Below, piece by piece: positions 44,690 to 57,218 of a stretch of 64,000 nt of DNA (within the stretch, counting starts at the first letter, position 1; every line of letters starts with the position of its first letter). This stretch comes from Triglochin maritima (Eukaryota; Streptophyta; Magnoliopsida; Alismatales; Juncaginaceae). The DNA lies in contig OY821772.1 in the NCBI GenBank assembly GCA_963682175.1, forward strand, positions 52,908,925-52,972,924, read 5' to 3'. The notes beneath the pieces are model-generated. The model had not been told where the DNA came from and searched no databases. It was given only the letters and a program-made list of their open reading frames with translations. Made by a program: the position numbers and the translations under genes.

Positions 44690-45471
44690 GGAAATATTTT
44701 CGTCTGTTCAGAACGGTCAACCGAATCTATCGGTCGGTCGACCGAACATTGCGATGAAATATTTTATTGTTGCGAACGGTCGACCGAATGTAGAACGGTC
44801 GACCGAACCTACGAACGGTCGACCGGTCCAGACGGTTTTATGCAGAATTAATTTAAGAATTAATTAGATCATGCATGGAATTGGTCCACAATTGATTTAT
44901 TTCGTGGCTAAGATTATTTATTAGTAAATAATGGATGGTTAGATGGAAGTTTGCATGAAATCATGGGCAAGATGTTGCACATGAATAAGTAATTTGGAGA
45001 GAACTTATAAATACAAGTTCATCTCATTACCTCAATTAATTCATCATTATTTTCTCATGCAAAAATCTCTCTCCATAATTCTCCACCAAATTTCCTTAAT
45101 TCCTAAGATTAGTTTTAGTTTTCAGATATCTTCTCAAGTGAACTAAAGAGGGGTCAGTAATTGGATTCTAAACCCTATTGGAGATTGAGAGACTAGTTCT
45201 TATCTCTCCAATCTCGTTTAGAGTTTGGTGAATACTCGTAGGCAATCTACCGTGCGATTCGACCGTCAACGCGACTCCGGATCTTCAAGAGGTTTTAGAG
45301 AACCTTTAGGTATGATCATCTTTGCAATTGTTTGTTTATTCTAATGCATGTTAAATAATTAGGATAAACAAATGCATGTTTATATGAAAATCAAAAAAAA
45401 TATAAATGTTTCTATCTATGTGTTTATAAAATTCGAAAATATATACATACTATAGGGCACGAAATCCAACA
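44690..45471 (+). repeat. LTR fragment, copy 1 (5'-truncated)
   Basis: It contains CGGTCGACCG dyads (44718-44826), TGCAGAATTAATTTAAGAATTA, a promoter with ACTTATAAATACAAG (45003-45017), and a leader, ending GAAATCCAACA. The same order recurs in copy 2 (45472-46598) and, antisense, at 62337-64000. The 3' end is directly joined to the interior of copy 2. This is a long-terminal-repeat-like sequence by its structure; no coding part is attached. Confidence 0.75.
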
Positions 45472-46598
45472 ATTAGTGGGCTCCTTGATAAAGTAAAGTT
45501 ATAATGAGTACAATGAGATTTGAGTTAAGTCACATATATGACACATGGGGTGAACAAGCAAAATCAAAATTATGTTGTGATTAATAACATAATTAGAATC
45601 TAAATTAAATTCATATGTGATGTAAATATTATGGGGTGTAATGATTAATTATTACATATGATAATATGTTACATAAGTTGTGAACTTACTACTAATCCCG
45701 AAATGTCAAATTTTGTAGGGGTTAAACCGAAATTTGACAAGTCTGCGAGTACTGTGCAAAAACGATCGACCGCTAGACGCTAAACGGCCGACCGAATGTG
45801 GCACACGTAACATGAATTCCGTCTGTTCGTTTTCGGTCGACCGAACATCGCGATGAAATATTTTTTTGTTACGAACGGTCGACCAAACTATTAACGGTCG
45901 ACCGAAACCTAGTCTAAACGGTCGACCGAACCTCCAAACACGGTCGACCGTCCAGACGGTTTTATGCAGAATTAATTTAAGAATTAATTAGATCGTGCAT
46001 GAAATTGATCCATAATTGATTTAATTCGTGCCTAAGATTATTTGTTAGCAAATAATGGATGGTTAGATGAAAGTTTGCATGAAATCATGGACAATAGGTT
46101 GCACATTAATAGGTAATTTCGAGAGAACTTATAAATACAAGTTTATCTCATTACCTCATTAATTAATTCTTTATCTTCTTGTGCAAAAATCTCTCTCCAT
46201 AATTACCCACGAATTTCCATTATTTCTTGAGTTTAATTTTAGTTTTCAGAAGATCTTCTTCTGAAGGGAATTAAAGAAGGGTTAGTAATTATATTCTAAA
46301 CCCTATTGAAGATTTATAGGATAGCTCTTCTCTCTCCGATCTTGTTTAGAGTTTGGTGAATACTCGGAGGCATCTGGCGCAGCGACAAGCATACTCAACG
46401 TCTCTGGATCATCAAGAAGTTTTAGAGAACTTCTAGGTTTGAAATTCAGAGCCCATGTTTGTTTTAATAAAGATTTGAAACTAGTTATTGAAACAAACTC
46501 ATGCATGCATGAAACAAATCATAGAAAAATTGTAATTGATCCTTATTGTGTATAAAAATTTCGAAAATAAATATGTACAATTAAACTAGAAATCCTAC
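45472..46598 (+). repeat. LTR fragment, copy 2 (5' end and an internal part missing)
   Basis: It begins ATTAGTGGGCTCCTTGATAAAG and matches the reverse of 63910-62337 to its end at GAAATCCTAC. Relative to that copy it lacks the first 90 bp or so, and about 330 bp between GTTAAGTCACATAT and ATGACACAT. Its dyad cluster (45764-45955) has about seven CGGTCGACCG-type copies. The TATA region (ACTTATAAATACAAG) is at 46128-46142. Confidence 0.75.
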
Positions 46599-47056
46599 CC
46601 TGAACGACTCAATCCAGTTAATCTTAAATTCAAGTTTTGTTGAATTTTGCCTCATTCTCACAGTCACAATGTCATGGCATTACAACACTAATTAATACGA
46701 GCATATATTGCGTCAGAAATACCAAAATACCCGCTTAGGCTAAAGAGCAGTCCTACTCATGTATGGCTACTGATCTGTCTTGTGCCAGCAGCCATGAGCT
46801 TTCTTGAAGTCGCAAATGTATAAGATAAAATTAAATTTAGCAAATACATAATTACATTGCATTACATTAAGCCCATCGTTACGACAATCCAAGACTGGTG
46901 TTACATTGCCCAAAGCAAAAATGAAATCACCCCAATTTTATTATGAATTATCAGTCAATATCAGACATTTGACAAAGGGTGTTACCCTTCAAACAATTAT
47001 TAGTGCATCATAACAATCGAGAAATGTTCCCGAAATCTATCTATAATCACTATGAC
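46599..47056 (-). other. Original 3' flank of the xylanase gene
   Basis: This sequence follows the ancestral xylanase stop codon (TAA at 47059-47057, minus strand). A minus-strand AATAAA at 46942-46937 could be the original polyadenylation signal. No other gene is seen. Confidence 0.5.
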
Positions 47057-47711
47057 TTAAACTCTAATATGAATAACTCCAACTCCATCATCATGACTAG
47101 GGGTGCACACGGGTCGGGTTGAACCCGAAACCGACCCGAACCCGACTGGTCGGGTCGGGTTGGGTCGGATTGGTAGGTGTGTCGGGTTGGGTTGGGTTAA
47201 AAATTTCGGAAACCCGAATTTTCGGGTCGGGTTCGGGTTGAAGGGGTCGGGTTGACCCAACCCGACCCGAACCCGCTAAAAAAATGCCCTCTGTCCCGTA
47301 TACCCACTAATAACCCGAATACCCATTAACCCTTGACCCAAATACCCGCTCAAATATAAGCAAACCCTACCCGGCTACCCGATTCCACAACTGCTTCAGT
47401 GCTTCTTGTTGCGAAAAGCTCCCGACCCCCAAATCCCTCCCGACCACAGCACCCCCAATTCCCGACCTCACACTCACGCTCGATCCCCCTACCGGTCGAT
47501 CCCCCTCACGCTCACGTTCGATCCCCCGTCGGTGCATCCCTCTCCCGCTCTAGTTCCTCCTCTCCCTCACGCTTCATATCATCGTCGTCCGTCTCTCTCC
47601 ATATCGTCGCCCGGTTGAAGGTCACCGTCAGACGCCGCCGTTAGTCGTCGATCCCGCTTCACCAACACGACGTCCTCTTCAAACTCGGTGCAGGTAATTT
47701 CAAACTTCCAT

Positions 47712-47990
47712 TTAGGGTTAGCGTTACTGTTAGGGTTTTAGTAAGGGTTACTGTTAGGGTTCCGATTATTGTTAGGGTTACGGCTAGGGTTGTTGTTAGG
47801 GTTTTGATGCTAAATTTCTGGAATTTCGGATTAGTGTTCCGTTTTGTGGAATTTGTGGAATTTCTGGAGTTAGGGTTAGGGTTTTCATTCTTGTGTTTTA
47901 CATGTACAATGAATAATGATGTTGTTTTGATGCTTTTATTTAAACATATTTGTTAGGGTTAAACCATGTGTAGGATTAGGGTTAGGGTTT
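47712..47990 (+). repeat. Degenerate TTAGGG-type motifs in the hAT 5' leader intron
   Basis: GTTAGGGTT or close variants occur about ten times between 47712 and 47990, mixed with other sequence. They lie in the presumed 5' leader intron (donor at 47694 after GGTGCAG, acceptor TTGGTAG at 48132). TAGGGTTT is also the plant telo-box motif seen in promoters. Confidence 0.7.
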
Positions 47991-48132
47991 TCATTCTGGA
48001 ATTTCCAGTTTGATGTTGTTGTTATGTACAATGAATAATGATGTTGTTTTGATGATTTTATTTAGTCGTTTTGATGTTGTTCAAATTTTGTTGCTGTTAT
48101 GTGCTGAGATCATGTCATCTTATTATTGGTAG

Positions 48133-50312
48133 ATGTCATCTGATCAACAAAAAGATCATGTAGAGGGGCTTGACATTATTGATGAAGTGGTCGAACCAAG
48201 TAGTACTAGATCAGAACTGAAAAGTAGTAAGAAACGTAAATCCGAAGTGTGGAGTCACTTCAAGAGGGTCAAAGGAAAAGGAGGGGTTGAACGAGCTGTC
48301 TGTAACTATTGTCATAACACTGATTATTCTTGTAATACTGCTCATGGAACAAGTACAATGTGGAAACATCTTAGGCTCATGTGTCGTAAAAGTCCTCTAA
48401 AGTCAGAGGTTCAAGTGGAAGATCAAAGTCAAAAAACCTTGTCATTTTCTGTGTCTGAATCTAAGTTTGGGAGTTGTAGTACTTTGTCTGCATGGAAATT
48501 CAATCAAGAGGAGGCTAGAGATGCGTTTACTAAAATGATTGTGGTCGACGAATTGCCTTTTAATTTTGGAGATGGAGAGGGTTTTAAGAATTTCATGAGT
48601 AAGGTGCAACCGAAGTTTAAAATTCTTTCTAGAACAACTCATGCTAGAGATGTGGTAAAGTTGTTTGCGTCGAAGAAGAAAGAACTGAAAAAAATGTTGT
48701 CTTCCGGGCAAAGGGTTTGTCTTACTAGTGATCAGTGGACATCAAGGAACCAAGTTTCTTACATGTGTCTAACGGCCCATTACATTGATGTCAATTGGAA
48801 GTTACATAAGAAGATATTAAGCTTTGTAAGTGTTCCCAGCCACAAAGGGGTAGAAATTGGTAAAGTCATTGAGTTGTTTCTTCTCGATTGGGGAATTGGA
48901 AAAGTGGGATGCATCACTTTGGATAATGCTAGTGCCAATGCCGTTGCCGTTGAATACTTGAAAAGTAAACTGGTGAAAAAAAATAGTCTTCTTTCTGGTG
49001 GTCAATATTTTCATGTTCGTTGTTGTGCTCACATACTAAATCTAATAGTGAGAGATGGGCTATCTGAGGTCGATGATTCTGTTAAAAGAATTCGTACGGC
49101 TATTAAGTACACTAAAAGTTCAACGGCTAGAGGGCAACACTTTAAAGCTTGTGTGGAACAGGAAAGCATAACATCAAAGAAAGGCTTGAGTTTGGATGTT
49201 TGTACTAGGTGGAATTCGACGTACGAAATGTTAGATAGTGCGTTGAAGTATCAAAAGGCCTTTGAGAGAATGGAAGAACAAGTTCCATTATTTGTTAGTG
49301 ATGTTGGTTCAGACATTCCAACCGAAACGGATTGGGCTAAAGCTCGTACTTTGGTTAGAATTTTGAGACGTTTCTATGAGTCAACGAAGCGTCTTTCCGG
49401 ATCTACTTATGCTACATCTAACCTTTATTTCAAAGAAGTTTGCTTGGTGGATAGTATGTTGAAGGAATGGTCAAAGAACAGTGATGCACATTTATCTGCA
49501 ATGGCATTAAAAATGAAAATGAAGTTTGATAAATATTGGGGGAAAAGTGAATCTGTGAATGAGTTGTTGTTAATTGCAGTTGTCCTAGATCCTCGATACA
49601 AAATTAAGTTTGTGAGGTTTTGTTATGGCAAATTATATGATACCAAGGACGAAATCGACATAGCAACTGAAAAGGTGTTGAACAAATTGAAGATTCTTTT
49701 TGAGGAATACAGATTGTCAGAGGTTGCTTGTAGTAGTGGGAATGAGTTGGTGAATGAAATGCAGATTGTTGTGCACACAAATACGGGTGTTGATGAGGAC
49801 ATTGATGATGACCACTTCAGGTTCGATTTCCAAAAGAGATTGAAAGAGGATGACCAAAATGCCAAATCAGAAATGGAGAAGTATTTGGATGAGAATTGTG
49901 AAGATGACAATACAAGTTTTGAGTTGTTAGATTGGTGGAAGGTGGCATCCAGCAAATACCCAACTCTTGCAACAATAGCGAGAGATGTGTTTGCCATTCC
50001 GGTGTCTACAGTTGCTTCTGAATCGACTTTTAGCACAGGTGGTCGGATTCTTAGCGATTATCGCAGTTCACTTACTCCAAAGCTTGTTGAGTGTCTAATT
50101 TGTACACAAGATTGGATGAGAGGGAACCTTGACATTGAGTGGCCTACAACTTTGGAAGAGCTTCTAGAAGTTGAGAGTCTAGGTACGAACCATTTATATT
50201 TGCAATCAGTTAAATTTCTTTACGTATCCGATCTCATATTTGTTTGATTTTGATTGTTTCAGCTATTTCGGAAGATAAAGACATCGTGGAGAGGCTTGCT
50301 CAACTTATTTGA
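48133..50312 (+). CDS. hAT transposase, RICESLEEPER/DAYSLEEPER-like, intact (699 aa)
   Basis: Exons 48133-50182 and 50263-50312 join in phase through an 80-bp GT-AG intron, ending LAQLI. Without splicing the frame would run to 50247. An additional leader intron likely precedes the ATG (acceptor directly before it). A BED zinc finger has C57, C60, H79 and C84 (CNYC, WKHLRLMC). The catalytic core shows LTSDQWTSRNQVSY, ITLDNASANAV and RCCAHILNLIVRDGL, then DVCTRWNSTYEML. The dimerisation domain (about 600-665) has STVASESTFSTGGR and SDYRSSLTPKLVECL. Nothing interrupts it, and the element ends are perfect, so it may be active. It belongs to a different hAT group from the 831-aa protein at 39.6 kb. 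Confidence 0.95.
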
Positions 50313-50853
50313 TGTAATGTTTAATTTTATTTAGTCATTACGAATATTGGATGTTATGTCGGAATTAGGATTGTTTCATGGCATCGTGTTTTAAGTTAAT
50401 TGTTAGATTTTGAAGTTATTTTGAACTTATTGCTTCTTGGCTTGACACCTTGAAGGCTTGAACTATTGTCTATTGCTTGCTGATTTTGAAGTTGTATTCA
50501 TTTAAGGTGTGTTTGAAGTTATGTAGTTGTTTCACTTGGTTGTTTGTTTTTAATTTAGGATTGAAATCAATTTATATAAGTTAGGATTGAATGGTTGTGG
50601 TTTTTGGAATATCCATATCATTTTTATTGCTTACATTTCAGGAATTATTTAGCACTTGGTGTGCAAATACTTCATGTCAAATTTTCGGGTTCAACCCGAC
50701 CCAACCCAACCCGACCCGAAAATTTCGGGTCGGGTTGGGTTCAACCCGAACCGGTTCGGGTTCGGGTTCGGGTTGGGTTTTCCCCTAACCCGAAATTTTC
50801 GGGTTGGGTCGGGTTTCACCTCCAACCCGACCCAACCCGACCCGTGTGCACCC

Positions 50854-53800
50854 CTAATCATGACCACTCACACTTAAGCTCGCAGTTGTCAGATGGAGAT
50901 TTGAGGAGGAATTGGTGACGGTTAAACCGTAGTCACCGTGAAACAGCATTGTCTCCAAGTAACCACTGTCATCTGTTGTTGTTGAAGTTGTTTCAGCAGA
51001 GGCAGGGTGAGATCTCCATTCAGAAAGTAGCCTATCGACCACATCGCCTGTCGGAAGGTTTTTAAAGTTGTTGTCTGTCAAACACATTACGTCGCAGCCT
51101 TCCGGTTGCCACGCCCCCCATATTACGATCCCTTTCACTGCTGGGTGGGCGTGAGCCTCCCTCAGCACCTCCTCTAGATACTCTGCCTTCATTAGGGACA
51201 TAGCCAAGTTTTAGATGTGTTACGAATTATTACAGCAATACTTTGTGTAACTGCAGCTAAAAATACGTGTCTCTGTTCTAATAATTATGTTTCAAACACT
51301 TTTATATGAAAATAATACATAGAATAAGGTTCGTGTTTTCTTATATCTTCATGGAATATATTTGGTATGAATAAGCCCCAGCACCCCAATGCATAAATTA
51401 AAAACTGATTCTGTTCCAGGTTTTGTGTGCCAAAATTAGAATTTGGAAAATCACATAATTACCATAGAAAAGTTGGTAGGTTTTGGCCAATCGGGATTTT
51501 ATCTGGATTTACTTATACTTTTGTCAACACCAATAACAACACAGAGAAATCGAAAAGCATAGGACAGTTCAATAATTTTGACCCCTAGCTAGAACTCTTG
51601 TCATCACCCTTGTGGATAGTAGTGAAATGGTTTTGCCAGGCAAAAATTGGGGGTTCAAGCGATATCCATTGATTTAAAGCATGGTTAGGTAGTGTGAAAG
51701 TAAATAACATAAATACACAAATTCTACAATAAATTTAAATTTCAAACCCTGGAGTTTTTCCAAGTTCAAGGTTAATAATATATGTAGACATCAGATCTCT
51801 TGTTGAGATGTTTGTTGCTAATATTTTCTTTAATCACCTGTCTTTAATTATCTATATGCCTTTTTGAACGCACCTGAATATATTTCTTGGCAACACCTCT
51901 TAACCAAATGGTTATAGTGAATGAAACTAAAAGGTGGTTAATAATAATAAGCAGGTGTCTGGGAGGTGACCTGGCGATTGCCTTCGCTAACATCGACCTC
52001 AGTGAGCCAAATGGGATAACCCGAAGCAGCAACAACATCCAACGCAGATCTCATGTAGGGAATGTTGGAGGTGTGGAAGTGTCCCTCAAGCCCAATCGCC
52101 ATATGTTGTCGTCCGCCAACAGAAGCAGAGACCTCGTTCATCTTTTGGATGTACCTGTCGGGCTTCGAGTTCGGATCGCCGGGATCCTCCAACGTGTTGT
52201 AGTCGTTCATGAACAGCGTGGTTCCCGGATCGAGTTGGGTCGCTCTCTTGTAGAATCTCAGAGAGGCGTCTGCGCCGAGTTTGCTCTCCAAGTAGTTGAA
52301 GTGGAGCATCTCGTTCACTACGTCCCATGCTATCAACTGCATGGATTGATTAGTCAATTGTTTCTCAAATGATTAATTGTGATTATAAATGTGGTCGTTT
52401 ATTTATGGAAAATATTGATGTATAGCAAATGGTTGGGAACCATATTATGATTGGAGTTGCAAATCTTTTAAAATATCATAAACGAAATTACATTTACGTC
52501 TAGAGTTTAATTTTCTAAATTATGTGAGTCGATTTTATTATTTTTTATTATTAGGGAATGATGGATGGATTAAAGACCAAATCACGAATGAGTTGATTAC
52601 AACATTTGTCATTTTGCAACATCACATTAAAACCTTTTTAAAGAAACTATATATATTTATGTAATTTTGTCTACATTATGTACGTATGTAGTACAATGTC
52701 AATTTGGTATTAAAACTGATTTGATTTTAGTATAGAACAATACAACGTTCTTAGCTCGTATTAATTATGTAAATATATATATGACATAAATGATGCAAAT
52801 TAATTACTAACCTCTCCCTTGTATCTAGACATGACAGAAGAGATCCTCCTCTCAGTGGCTGCATTAAGCTGGTCTTTAGACAGAGCATTGACCCACGACA
52901 TCAGATACTTGGGGTCCTCCCAGAACACATTGTGTCCTCTTACCAAGATCCCATGTTGCTTGGCGAAGGCGAGCATGCGGTCGGCGAGAGTGTAGTCCTC
53001 CCTCCCCTGGACTTGCTCGGTGGTGTACCACTTCATCTCGTTGGCGAAAGTGGTCACCGTAAACTGTCTCGATGTGAACCACCTCTGGTAGGCCGGATTG
53101 GTGAGGATGTGTTTGGAGATTGCGCATCCGAATGGGAAACCTGATTTGGTTTGGAAGAGTGAAACCTTGGCGTTTGGGATCGGAGTGCCGTTGATGTCCT
53201 TCACTTGGATTTTGACTTTCTTCTTGCGTTCCTGCATGGCGCATGCATGTGCAGGTACGTTGTTTCAAGAAGGAACGTTGACAGTAGTCAATCCCCAGTA
53301 TTTAGATATTTTCGTTTAGACTCTAGAGTTTATTGTGTAACCTTTTAATTAACTCGAGAAATCATCAATGTCGATCCTTCAAATAAAACAAAACCCACCC
53401 AGAAATAACCTCACGTTGGGATATAACCTCCATTTTTTAAAGAAAAAACAAAGTGGCTATTTTGTCAAACTAAAACGTATCTTAGATAAGATATCATGAA
53501 ACATTAGGACATACAAGATATTTTGTATTTTTTGGGTGGCAGTTTCCTTTTTTGTTTTTTCCCCTTTAGTTATATGCTCAACGTATAATAATTGAAACAA
53601 ATAATTATGTCATTTATTAGTGAGTTCAAGTAACGAAATGGTGTAGATACATAAATGCTAAGAAAAATGTAATTAGGGCTACGTGTTGAATAACAGATCT
53701 TGTAGAATTTTAAAACAGGGGTAGTTAATTATCAAGAATGGTGGTCCTGTAGTCTCATTTAAGAAAATAGACTTTGTTGTTTGAAATTTGAATACATACA

Positions 53801-55477
53801 CATACCTTCTCTATGCTTTGGGTGTGGTGAGATTTCCAATCTTGCTCGGTGAAGGGTTGCAAGGAGACGCTATCCACCCATACTTCCACCTTTGTATCTT
53901 TTGTCTATACGCACATAATTATGTACATTTAAGTACATTGCCCCAAACACAAATATCAATGTGAAAAGGAAAACACCACCCTGAAATTTAACTTATATAT
54001 TGGAAGATGAAACTACAATTAAGCAAAGTTATGAATTAGAAAATGTTTTTAAAAAAGCTTTTTATGCATTATATGTGTTAATTCATGATGTTACGATCCA
54101 AACTCTAGTCTAGGGTCAACAAAACTGGGAATCTACCCCCTGAACCGGTCCCACTTGATATGGTTTAGAAAATGTCATAGTAGTCATGTGTATACCTCAA
54201 AGTAAAGTTCAGCAGGGCCTGAAACATTCACGGTGACACCACCTTTGAGCATAGACCAGCAACCAGATTTGGCAACAACCGACCCAGCATGAGTGTAACC
54301 AGATTTTTTCTTGAAAACTGCAATAACTGGTGCATGTCCTTCACTCACTTGCACCCATGCTGGAACAACACAGACATTTCCATGTTAGATTTTATACATG
54401 TATATGTTCATTCCTAAGGGAGTGATGATGAATGATAATTTAAGATTAACGGCTAATTATGTACCAGAAAATGTGTACAACTTTGTGTTCCTCAGGTAAA
54501 GCTTCTGAGACACACTGTCATAAGGTTGGCCTCTGCTGTGTGAGACCACAAATTTGTTCCCTCCATTAGATTCTCTCTGCTCAATCTGCCCACCACCAAA
54601 TGTTGACCATCCTTGGATTCCACTGCTGAACTCTGGGTTTTGGATTATTCCTCCCCCGTATTGAGGCTTTAGAGGCCCATCCAAACACTGGAAGGTTAAA
54701 GAAAAGTACTTTTTAACATTTATTCTTTGTAAAAGGAAGTAATGGGTGGGATTTTTGGGGGTAAAATGTAGGGAAGACATTGCAAAAGTACCAGAACTCT
54801 TATCACTTTGGTTACTAATCAATTACCATTTCATTGGTATAGCAACCAGTGATGTTCTTTTCCAAATTTCAAATGTAGAAATATAACCTGTTAAGGTAAC
54901 AGGTCAAAAACACAAAAAAACTTACCAAACAGATGAGTTTTTGAAAAGTCTAAAAATCTACAGATTCCGTCAAATATATACAATCATAAAGTTCAATACG
55001 TATTATGATCAGCCTTTAGTCCAGATTTCGATTGCATATTTCTTGTGCATCTCTGTTTCCTTGTTAGTAATATATTTCCATAATCTTCATATTTCCCAAT
55101 AAAATGTTTTGTGAAAATAGCGACGTAAAAATACCCCCATAAGGAAAAACGACAACTTTTATCACAAAAATCCAAAAATATTATCTATTTTGATGTTATT
55201 TGCCGGAGAAGAAGAAAAAATCATAACATCTTGCCTGGATGGTTGCAGAATAGTCATAAGGCAATGCACCAACTGATCTCCCTGCTTGTACCACAAAAAA
55301 CACAAGCAAAACCAAACAAATCAACCGATACTCACTTTAAATTTCCCATCATAAACCAAAAACTCAAAATCAAAAAAATAAAGAATTTTGACTGGTAAAA
55401 CGAAGAAAAAAAACTATACCTATGAAGTGAACCGAGAGGACAAACACCAAAAACCAACGAAACACAGAGACCTTCAT
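50854..55477 (-). CDS. Endo-1,4-beta-xylanase, GH10 with CBM22; stop codon supplied by a hAT insertion
   Basis: Eight exons (55477-55420, 55281-55235, 54687-54465, 54359-54196, 53904-53806, 53231-52812, 52336-51971, 51186-50854) join in phase to 569 residues. Order: signal peptide (1-24), CBM22 xylan-binding module (about 45-165, GWSTFGGG and AGSVVAKSGCWSMLKGG), GH10 barrel (about 210-540). Acid/base E346 (WDVVNE) and nucleophile E450 (WLTEVDV) are present. It should cleave xylan in the cell wall. Seven introns; intron 2 has a GC donor (CAG|GCAAGA). The stop TAG (50856-50854) is the first three bases of the hAT element. Before insertion the frame ran on through GHDDGVGVIHIRV to TAA at 47059. 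The protein has lost nine residues and the transcript its old 3' end; the catalytic domain is untouched. Confidence 0.95.
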
Positions 55478-55520
55478 GACCGCCTTCAAGGTTGCATCCG
55501 GAGCACTACCAGAATTGTTG

Positions 55521-55530
55521 ATTTATAAAG
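55521..55530 (-). promoter_or_regulatory. Putative TATA box of the xylanase gene
   Basis: CTTTATAAAT on the minus strand, 44-53 bp upstream of the start codon. It implies a very short leader; position and sequence only. Confidence 0.5.
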
Positions 55531-57218
55531 GGTAGATTGGAATAAGTATGGAAAGAACGTAAAGAGACTCGAACATGTAAAGGAATTAAAAATAAGTTCG
55601 GCATTTCCGAAACAAGATTTTTTCTCTCTCTTCCTGCGATAGGAAATCACACACACGAATGGATTAACATGTGTTTATGGCATTTCATTTTGGGATTTAT
55701 ACACCTACCAAACGGTTCAATCGGAAATCCAATTAGTGATAGCTGTTTTACGGAAATGTTTCTCATAATGGACTTAATGGTTGTCACAAGAAACGCCCAT
55801 ACCAGGACGTCGGTTCACCTCTGTTTCTAAATTGTGATATTTATTATGGAAAATGCATGGTTAACTTTCAGATGAAGTTTTTTTTGGCATCCAAATCGGT
55901 GATATTATATGAATGTACAACCATATTTCACGGCAGTTACCCTGTATAATTCAAAAAATATTTAACTTTCAATCTAAAAGCGGATAGGCGACTTTTTCTT
56001 CAAAAAATTATTCGGAAGTTTGGGAAAGTTTCCCAAGCCCCTTCAAATCTTCAATTAGTTAAACATATTTTGCGTACTAATTGTATAAATTACTTTATTC
56101 ATTGTGTTAAATCTTTTTGTTGGTTTATTACTTGTAATTCACCAAATACCAACATATTATTACTCATTTTCATTAACACGTGTTATATTTCTGTCATGAT
56201 ATCTCTTAATTAAACCAAAACTAGCTAATCGACATTTTAATTGATCTTTAACCTCTTATACATTTTTATATCAATTTTAAAAACTTATCTCCATGAAAAC
56301 CTTCTTCAATTTCTACGAGACCCCTCTAAGAATTATTTACATAAAATACTAAATTCTTGGACCCCCAGCATCATCAGTAACATTAGAAGTGTTCTAATAT
56401 CTTATTTGACCCCCTTGGCTATTTCACGGTCACCACCATAGAGATCCATGATAGTATTGAAGGGTATTTGATGATGGTTGAGATTTTTCATAGCTACTAT
56501 ATATATACTGAAAGAATAGAATAATGATAGGGTGCCATAGAAATATCTATGATCATGTTGAAGAAGTTAACTGTGAAACTTCTACTGGAGTTCGAAAAGA
56601 CTCACGAGAATCTTGAATCTTTGCTGCAGCGACTATCTACAAATTAAATATTTCTACGAGAACATCAAGTGCACATGAATTATTATTCTCAAACATTCCA
56701 AAGAACACGTGCAAGTCTTGCAAATTTGCAACAGCTAAGAGATTAATCACTTAAGAAATGGCTCTGGCGACATATTCTCAAAGAACGTGAGAAGCTTGAG
56801 CAATAACATATGCGATCCCTATTACAACATCTGCAATAACACCACTTGACATTATAAACATACCAAGATTGCTGTTCGTGGGGCCGACGAGTTTCTGGAG
56901 CAATGCCACGCTTCACAGCTTACGAATATCTTGTTTCACACGTTCTTATAGGCATCTGTTGTCCAATAGGTGATTAGACGTACGTCAGTTACTAACACCA
57001 GGTGAGGTGAGGCATATGTGGAGGGCTGTTGTTTCAGGAAATAGTGGAACCGATTAGTACATGCCCGTGGTGACGTGGAGCGCATAGCGGAAGAGTTCCT
57101 AGACAAATCGGAGAGAAGGAGGTCGTCCAAACGCTTCGAGTAAATCCAATTCGAGCTGGCGAACCAAGTTGAGTTGATTTGACGAAATACGTCAAGCCAC
57201 GTAACTGTGTTCAAATAT
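55531..57218. other. Xylanase upstream region and intergenic sequence
   Basis: AT-rich DNA with no ORF above about 90 codons and no family motif. The ORF at 56936-57214 (-) shows nothing recognisable. Promoter elements of the xylanase gene would lie in its right-hand neighbourhood (55531-56500). Confidence 0.45.

Larger units (their letters stand above)
42479..44690. other. Intergenic, with LTR-like dyad cluster and an AAT microsatellite
   Basis: No credible gene is present. ORFs of up to 116 codons at 43395-43811 overlap on both strands and match nothing I know. A cluster of CGGT-NN-ACCG-like dyads lies at 42950-43135 (separate entry), and (AAT)n at 44118-44157. Confidence 0.5.
47098..50856 (+). 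mobile_element. hAT transposon, complete, 3759 bp, inserted in the xylanase gene
   Basis: It starts TAGGGGTGCACACGGG and ends with the exact reverse complement, CCCGTGTGCACCCCTA, flanked by a perfect 8-bp duplication ATCATGAC (47090-47097 and 50857-50864). Subterminal regions (47107-47275 and 50686-50845) are dense in CGGGTCGGGTT/AACCCGACCCG motifs. It carries one intact transposase gene. The insertion lies inside the last codons of the xylanase gene on the opposite strand. The perfect termini and duplication mean a recent insertion; candidate autonomous element. Confidence 0.96.

Noticed and set aside
47712..47990. Interstitial telomere block
   Set aside because: The units are irregular and mixed with unrelated sequence, and lie in a transposon leader intron.
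51887..52372. 161-codon plus-strand ORF
   Set aside because: Antisense of xylanase exon 7, whose catalytic motifs and splice sites fix the coding strand.
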